Assembly (NCBI GenBank): GCA_022703375.1
Contig: JAKLDS010000021.1
Span: forward strand, 1-36,715
DNA from: Deltaproteobacteria bacterium
Lineage (GTDB): Bacteria > Desulfobacterota > Syntrophia > Syntrophales > Smithellaceae
Direction of reading: 5' to 3'
Length of the DNA: 36,715 nt
Part shown: positions 32,968 through 36,715 of the stretch, piece after piece
Layout: each line of letters starts with the position of its first letter
How positions within the stretch are numbered: the first letter of the stretch is position 1
Notes under the pieces: model-generated
Told to the model about the DNA's origin: nothing
The model's input: the letters and a program-made list of their open reading frames with translations, nothing else
Databases searched by the model: none
Translations under genes and position numbers: made by a program

Positions 32968-34146
32968 TTAATGATGGAACAGGCGCAGGCCGCAAAAAGC
33001 CATCACGATGCCGTATTTGTTGCAGGTGTCAATTACCTGCTGGTCGCGGATGGAGCCGCCGGCTTCGACGATAGCAGAAACCCCGCTGCGATGCGCGCGC
33101 TCAATGTTGTCACCAAAGGGGAAGAAGGCATCGCTTCCCAGGCAAACGCCCGTAACTTTGCCAAGCCACTTTTTCCTCTGCGCCTTCGTGAGCGGTTTGG
33201 GCTGACGGGTAAAGGTTTGAGCCCAAACGTTGTCACCGATGACATCTTCCGGTGTCTCGCCCAGATATACATCAATGGCGTTATCGCGGTTGGGTTTGGC
33301 AACATCGTCGCGGAAAGGCAGATTCAACACTTTGGGCATGTGGCGCAACTGCCAGAGATCGGCCTTCTGACCGGCGAGCCTCGTGCAGTGGATACGGCTT
33401 TGCTGGCCCGCGCCCACGCCGATGACCTGGCCATCCTGCACATAGCAGACGCTGTTGGACTGCGTGTATTTCAGGGTAATGAGCGCCAGCACCAGATCGC
33501 GTTTTTGCGCATCGGTTAATGTCTTTTTCTCAGTGACAATGTTTTCCAGCATCCGGCTGTCTATTTTTAAATCATTGCGTCCCTGTTCAAAAGTAATGCC
33601 GTAAACCTGTTTGTGTTCCAGAGAAACGGGCACATAGGAGGGAGAGATTTCCACCACATTGTAATTGCCGCCTTTTTTGGATTTCAGGATTTCCAGCGCC
33701 TGCGGCTCATAGCCCGGCGCAATGATGCCGTCGGTAACTTCGGATTTGATAATCTGCGCCGTCGGCACATCGCAGATATCGGAAAGCGCTATCCAGTCGC
33801 CGAAGCTGCTCATGCGGTCGGCGCCGCGGGCGCGAGCGTAGGCGCAGGCCAGCGGCGATAATTTCATTTTAGCGGGAATGTGATACATCCGGCGCAAAAC
33901 ACCGTTCAGCGGAAATCCGAGCGCCGCGCCGGCGGGAGAAACATGCTTGAACGAAGCCGCCGCTACCAAGCCGGTATTTTCCTTGAGTTCTTTCACCAAC
34001 TGCCAGCTGTTGAACGCATCGAGAAAATTGATATAGCCGGGCTTGCCGTTTAACACCTCGACCGGCAGGGAACCGCCGTCCGCCATAAAAATACGGGCTG
34101 GCTTTTGATTGGGGTTGCAGCCGTATTTCAGTTGTATTTCATTCAT
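32968..34146 (-). CDS. purH: AICAR formyltransferase, single-domain PurH
   Basis: It converts AICAR to FAICAR with 10-formyl-tetrahydrofolate, the penultimate step of purine synthesis. The protein starts directly with the formyltransferase domain (LKYGCNPNQKPA), with the catalytic Lys67-His68 in SFKHVSPAGAA and the C-terminal GSDAFFPFGDNIERAHRSGV. The N-terminal IMP cyclohydrolase (MGS-like) domain of ordinary bifunctional PurH (about 510-530 residues) is absent; the protein is 392 residues. The missing activity is supplied by purO, which ends three bases upstream. Its GGAGGAA ribosome site overlaps the purO stop, so translation is coupled. Confidence 0.95.
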   Translation of the reverse strand: MNEIQLKYGCNPNQKPARIFMADGGSLPVEVLNGKPGYINFLDAFNSWQLVKELKENTGLVAAASFKHVSPAGAALGFPLNGVLRRMYHIPAKMKLSPLACAYARARGADRMSSFGDWIALSDICDVPTAQIIKSEVTDGIIAPGYEPQALEILKSKKGGNYNVVEISPSYVPVSLEHKQVYGITFEQGRNDLKIDSRMLENIVTEKKTLTDAQKRDLVLALITLKYTQSNSVCYVQDGQVIGVGAGQQSRIHCTRLAGQKADLWQLRHMPKVLNLPFRDDVAKPNRDNAIDVYLGETPEDVIGDNVWAQTFTRQPKPLTKAQRKKWLGKVTGVCLGSDAFFPFGDNIERAHRSGVSAIVEAGGSIRDQQVIDTCNKYGIVMAFCGLRLFHH

Positions 34147-34149
34147 GGA

Positions 34150-34881
34150 TTATTCCTCCACCGTTTTGTATTTGTTGATAATGACATCTTTATATTCTTT
34201 AGTTGAGAGATCAATGGCGCGGATAAACAGGCTGACCTTATTGTCGTTATTCAATGCCTGCCATATTTTTGCGGCGCAGGCATCCGGGTCATCCTCGTCA
34301 ATGGCCGTGTGCAGGGGTTCGCCCGCAAAACTGGGCAGCGGCGAGCCGTTGCCCTGATAAGTGCTGATAAAATGCCCCTCGCCCGCCAGTGGTTCGGCAT
34401 AATCAAAAGTAAAGCGCTGGACGCTTTTTTCATTGCCGTCACAGCTCTTCAAAATGCTGATTTGATAGGCACCGGTTTGCATATTCACTATGCAGGAAAT
34501 GCGCGGCGTCCAGTTGGGTTTGTCGTCCTCAAAGGTGCGGGTGTTAAGAGCGGCTGCAAAATTGAAGCCGGGGAACTCATTACGGGATAAAAAATCATAG
34601 ATGGTATTGGTCTGATCGCCGTTGGTGACGATTGAGTAATTCTGATAAGTCAAAACCGGATTATAAATAATCAGATGCGGGTCGGTCATTTGGGAAGGGT
34701 CGGCGGCTTTAGTGCAAATGCCGCCTTTGATGGCAGAAAAAACGCGATTGCGGCTGTTGACGCTGCGCCCCATGATAAAGTAGGCAATCATGGCCTTTTT
34801 ACCGCCGGGGGCAATCCCCGCGCAAATGCCGCGTCCGGGATAATCGTTTGCGGCCAGATATTCGTAAAGATTGATTTTCAT
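34150..34881 (-). CDS. purO: IMP cyclohydrolase, archaeal-type PurO
   Basis: It closes FAICAR to IMP, the last step of de novo synthesis. The 243-residue sequence matches the PurO-type fold (IMP_cyclohyd), for example YLAANDYPGRGICAG, YFIMGRSVNSRNRVF and NPVLTYQNYSIVTNGDQT, rather than the unrelated PurH N-domain. PurO was first known from methanogenic archaea and is found in scattered anaerobic bacteria. GAGGAGT precedes the ATG. It is first gene of a two-gene purO-purH operon with a near-consensus promoter, divergent from purE. Confidence 0.92.
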   Translation of the reverse strand: MKINLYEYLAANDYPGRGICAGIAPGGKKAMIAYFIMGRSVNSRNRVFSAIKGGICTKAADPSQMTDPHLIIYNPVLTYQNYSIVTNGDQTNTIYDFLSRNEFPGFNFAAALNTRTFEDDKPNWTPRISCIVNMQTGAYQISILKSCDGNEKSVQRFTFDYAEPLAGEGHFISTYQGNGSPLPSFAGEPLHTAIDEDDPDACAAKIWQALNNDNKVSLFIRAIDLSTKEYKDVIINKYKTVEE

Positions 34882-34928
34882 ATATTATTTTCACTCCTCA
34901 TTTTTGTTTATCCAGTTTTGGTGGCGCG

Positions 34929-34957
34929 AGTATATGAAGAGAAGATACATATGTCAA
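34929..34957 (-). promoter_or_regulatory. purO-purH promoter
   Basis: On the minus strand, a perfect TTGACA (34952-34957) and TATACT (34929-34934) are separated by 17 bases, about 48 bases before the purO ATG. Its -35 is about 20 bases from the -35 of the divergent purE promoter. Confidence 0.65.
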
Positions 34958-34977
34958 CCCGGAAAAATATAATTTGC

Positions 34978-35011
34978 TTTACAGGTAACATGAAGTATTT
35001 TATAAGTTACC
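34978..35011 (+). promoter_or_regulatory. purE promoter overlapped by an inverted repeat
   Basis: TTTACA (34978-34983) and TATAAG (35001-35006) are 17 bases apart. The inverted repeat GGTAAC (34984-34989) and GTTACC (35006-35011) frames the promoter spacer and -10, so a bound dimer could block RNA polymerase. The regulator is unknown. Confidence 0.55.
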
Positions 35012-35058
35012 GCAATTTAATGACGAAAAATTTTTGAGCGCATATATTGAGGGGGCTT

Positions 35059-35565
35059 ATGAACAAGAAAAAAGATGTAATGGTCAGCATTGTCATGGGC
35101 AGCGATTCGGATTTGTCCATTATGGCCGAAGCTGCCAAAACGCTCGATGAATTCGGCATATCACATGAATTGTTTTTGACTTCCGCCCACCGTTCGCCGG
35201 AAAGGACAGCTTCCTTTGCCGAATCGGCCGCGGCACGCGGCGTCAAGGTTATCATCGTCGGCGCGGGAGCGGCAGCTCATCTGGCAGGGGTCATTGCGTC
35301 CAAATCGGCGCTGCCTGTTATCGGCGTTCCGATTGACGCCACAGCCCTGCACGGACTCGATGCCCTTCTTTCCACAGTGCAAATGCCCGGCGGCATTCCC
35401 GTGGCTACAATGGCCATCGGCAAAGCGGGCGCCAAAAATGCGGCTCTTTTTTCCGTGCGGGTACTGGCGCTGGAAGATAAGAAATTAAGCGCCAAACTTT
35501 CCGCCTATATTCAAAAAATGGCGCTGGATGTGGAAAAGAAGCAGGAAAAATTGACAACTTCGTAA
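35059..35565 (+). CDS. purE: N5-carboxyaminoimidazole ribonucleotide mutase
   Basis: It rearranges N5-CAIR to CAIR in de novo purine synthesis (class I PurE). Key motifs, counted from the chosen start: GSDSD at 14-18, SAHR at 42-45, and GAGAAAHLAG at 68-77 with the conserved His. The length, 168, is normal. The ATG at 35059 is preceded by GAGGGGG; a TTG four codons upstream lies inside that ribosome site and is unlikely. No purK is in this window. The gene is divergent from purO-purH. Confidence 0.95.
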   Translation: MNKKKDVMVSIVMGSDSDLSIMAEAAKTLDEFGISHELFLTSAHRSPERTASFAESAAARGVKVIIVGAGAAAHLAGVIASKSALPVIGVPIDATALHGLDALLSTVQMPGGIPVATMAIGKAGAKNAALFSVRVLALEDKKLSAKLSAYIQKMALDVEKKQEKLTTS

Positions 35566-35587
35566 AAAAACCGGATGCGGAGTTTAT

Positions 35588-35649
35588 CCTGAGTTTACCG
35601 AAGGGTTGCGCTGCACCCCTCGTCGTTGCGACCCTTCGGCGAACTCAGG
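35588..35649. repeat. Long inverted repeat (hairpin) after purE
   Basis: Arms CCTGAGTT-TA-CCGAAGGGT (35588-35606) and ACCCTTCGG-CG-AACTCAGG (35631-35649) are 17 of 19 complementary, separated by 24 bases. It lacks a U-tract and resembles intergenic REP-like palindromes. Confidence 0.75.
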
Positions 35650-35673
35650 GCAGGCTCTATACTGATTATTTGT

Positions 35674-35696
35674 CATGGTGAGCTTGTCGAACCATG
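35674..35696. repeat. Short inverted repeat of a common dispersed type
   Basis: CATGGT and ACCATG flank GAGCTTGTCGA. This GTCATGGTGAGCTTGTCGAACCATG-type sequence is a short intergenic repeat seen in many bacterial genomes (from general knowledge, not searched here). It lies 24 bases after the preceding hairpin. Confidence 0.6.
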
Positions 35697-35776
35697 CGCG
35701 CCTTGCCTGCGGTCTTTCTACAAAGTCGTCTGAAATTCAATAATTATATAACTTCTAACTATACAGGAACTTTTTC

Positions 35777-36421
35777 ATGCCGCAAATCCTCAAAACGGGA
35801 GAGAAGATATCCGAAGCAGAAGTGCTGGAGCAGGCAGCGCAAATTCTGGCGGCCGGCGGCATCATTGCCTACCCCACGGAAACTTTTTACGGTCTGGGGG
35901 CTGATGCCGCCAACGAAGAAGCCATCAGGAAAATCTTCGCAATCAAAGGCCGGAATTTTCACAATCCGATTTCCGTAATTATCAGCGACGAAAAGAATCT
36001 TAATCCGCTCGTGCGCGGGGTTTCGGATAATGCAAAAAAACTGATGACCGCCTTCTGGCCGGGCGCGCTGACGCTTGTTTTTGCCGCAGCAGACCGGGTA
36101 TCGTTACTGTTAACGGCAGACTCCGGCAAAATCGGCATTCGCCTTTCCGGTCATCAGGCTGCCAGGGAAATTGCCGCCCGTCTCTCTCATCCTGTTACCG
36201 CCACCAGCGCCAATCTGTCCGGCGCACCCGAATGTTCGACGGCTGCAGAGGTTGCCGCGCAAATAGGATATGAAATTGATGCCATTGTTGATTGGGGAGA
36301 AACCCCGGGCGGCAGGGGCTCCACTATTATTGATACGACAAGCACTCCCCCGGCTGTAATTCGGGAGGGCGCAATAAGCCGCTCCCTGATTGAGCAAAAT
36401 ACCGGCATTATTTTTAAGTAA
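35777..36421 (+). CDS. tsaC: L-threonylcarbamoyladenylate synthase (YrdC/Sua5 family)
   Basis: It makes threonylcarbamoyl-AMP from threonine, bicarbonate and ATP for the t6A37 modification of ANN-decoding tRNAs. It is a single YrdC domain with AYPTETFYGLGADA starting at 31, KGR at 57-59 and SANLSG at 144-149. At 214 residues it lacks the C-terminal Sua5 domain, so it is TsaC-like. AGGAA lies eight bases before the ATG. A pair of palindromic repeats separates it from purE. Confidence 0.94.
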   Translation: MPQILKTGEKISEAEVLEQAAQILAAGGIIAYPTETFYGLGADAANEEAIRKIFAIKGRNFHNPISVIISDEKNLNPLVRGVSDNAKKLMTAFWPGALTLVFAAADRVSLLLTADSGKIGIRLSGHQAAREIAARLSHPVTATSANLSGAPECSTAAEVAAQIGYEIDAIVDWGETPGGRGSTIIDTTSTPPAVIREGAISRSLIEQNTGIIFK

Positions 36422-36563
36422 TTTTCCCTCCGCCGCCTTTCCTCAGAAATATATTTTTCGTATTGACTTTAAAGCAAAATTGTATGAAAAATAACCAGCA
36501 TATTAAAATTTTTATCAGAGTTACTAAAAGACGTCTTTCAATATTTCATATGGGAGGAACTCC

Positions 36564-36715
36564 ATGAAGAAGGCCTTCTTGTTATCATTCTTTACGATTT
36601 TTATATTATCAACAATATCGAGTGGTTACTGTCAGGAGAAATATCCTTTGCTGCAGGAAGGAATAAAAGAATACCAGGCGGAAAATTACGAAGAAGCCAT
36701 TGTTGTTCTGGAGAA
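36564..36715 (+). CDS. Secreted TPR-type protein, N-terminal fragment cut by window end
   Basis: The first 50 codons are visible. A signal peptide (MKKAFLLSFFTIFILSTISSGYC; cleavage near residues 21-24, or lipidation at Cys23, uncertain) is followed by LQEGIKEYQAENYEEAIVVLE, a typical first TPR helix pair. GGGAGGA precedes the ATG. The remainder lies beyond the window, so family and function cannot be given. Confidence 0.7.
   Translation, partial: MKKAFLLSFFTIFILSTISSGYCQEKYPLLQEGIKEYQAENYEEAIVVLE

Noticed and set aside
36463-36488. Promoter for the last partial gene (TTGACT ... TATGAA)
   Set aside because: The spacer is only 14 bases and the -10 is poor.

Overview
This is a 36.7 kb stretch of bacterial chromosome, densely packed with housekeeping genes. 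Gene content suggests a deltaproteobacterium (Desulfobacterota), probably a Syntrophales-type anaerobe such as Syntrophus or Smithella. This is inferred from protein flavour, the zapB-zapA-6S RNA-rny-ymdB-tyrS cluster, multidomain acyl-CoA enzymes and the use of PurO; no rRNA is present to confirm it. There is no prophage, CRISPR array, intact transposon or tRNA.

Layout. 1-7.2 kb: uvrC (with a palindromic repeat inserted in frame), an MltD-like LysM transglycosylase lipoprotein, a gene-poor interval with a dispersed repeat and a gene remnant, and a pair of poorly known secreted or membrane repeat proteins. 7.3-15 kb: a 1959-residue single-chain biotin-dependent acyl-CoA carboxylase, a small membrane protein and a secreted M23 peptidase. 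15.2-17.7 kb: an AMP-ligase/ACP/PlsC fusion. 17.8-22.5 kb (minus strand): zapB-zapA-6S RNA-rny-ymdB-tyrS, joining cell division, a global transcription regulator RNA, mRNA decay and tRNA charging. 22.6-27 kb (minus strand): a tight operon of a CNNM/CorC protein, a second CNNM/CorC protein fused in frame to a GlmU-type uridylyltransferase domain, and dusB.

27.1-36.7 kb: purine genes interspersed with others. purD stands alone. purE is divergent from a purO-purH operon in which the usual bifunctional PurH is replaced by a formyltransferase-only PurH and a separate archaeal-type IMP cyclohydrolase. Between them lie an MFS carrier, a cyclophilin, a small membrane protein and an acyltransferase-3 membrane enzyme. 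tsaC and the start of a secreted TPR protein close the window.

Most worth a second look: (1) the CNNM-GlmU fusion, whose junction is a seven-A tract next to GTGA, so one base decides between one fused protein and two overlapping genes; (2) the uvrC in-frame palindromic insertion; (3) the eukaryote-like single-chain carboxylase; (4) the 6S RNA locus with a UACG-capped hairpin ahead of rny; (5) the divergent purE/purO promoters with an inverted repeat. I see no clearly new multi-gene defence or mobile system.
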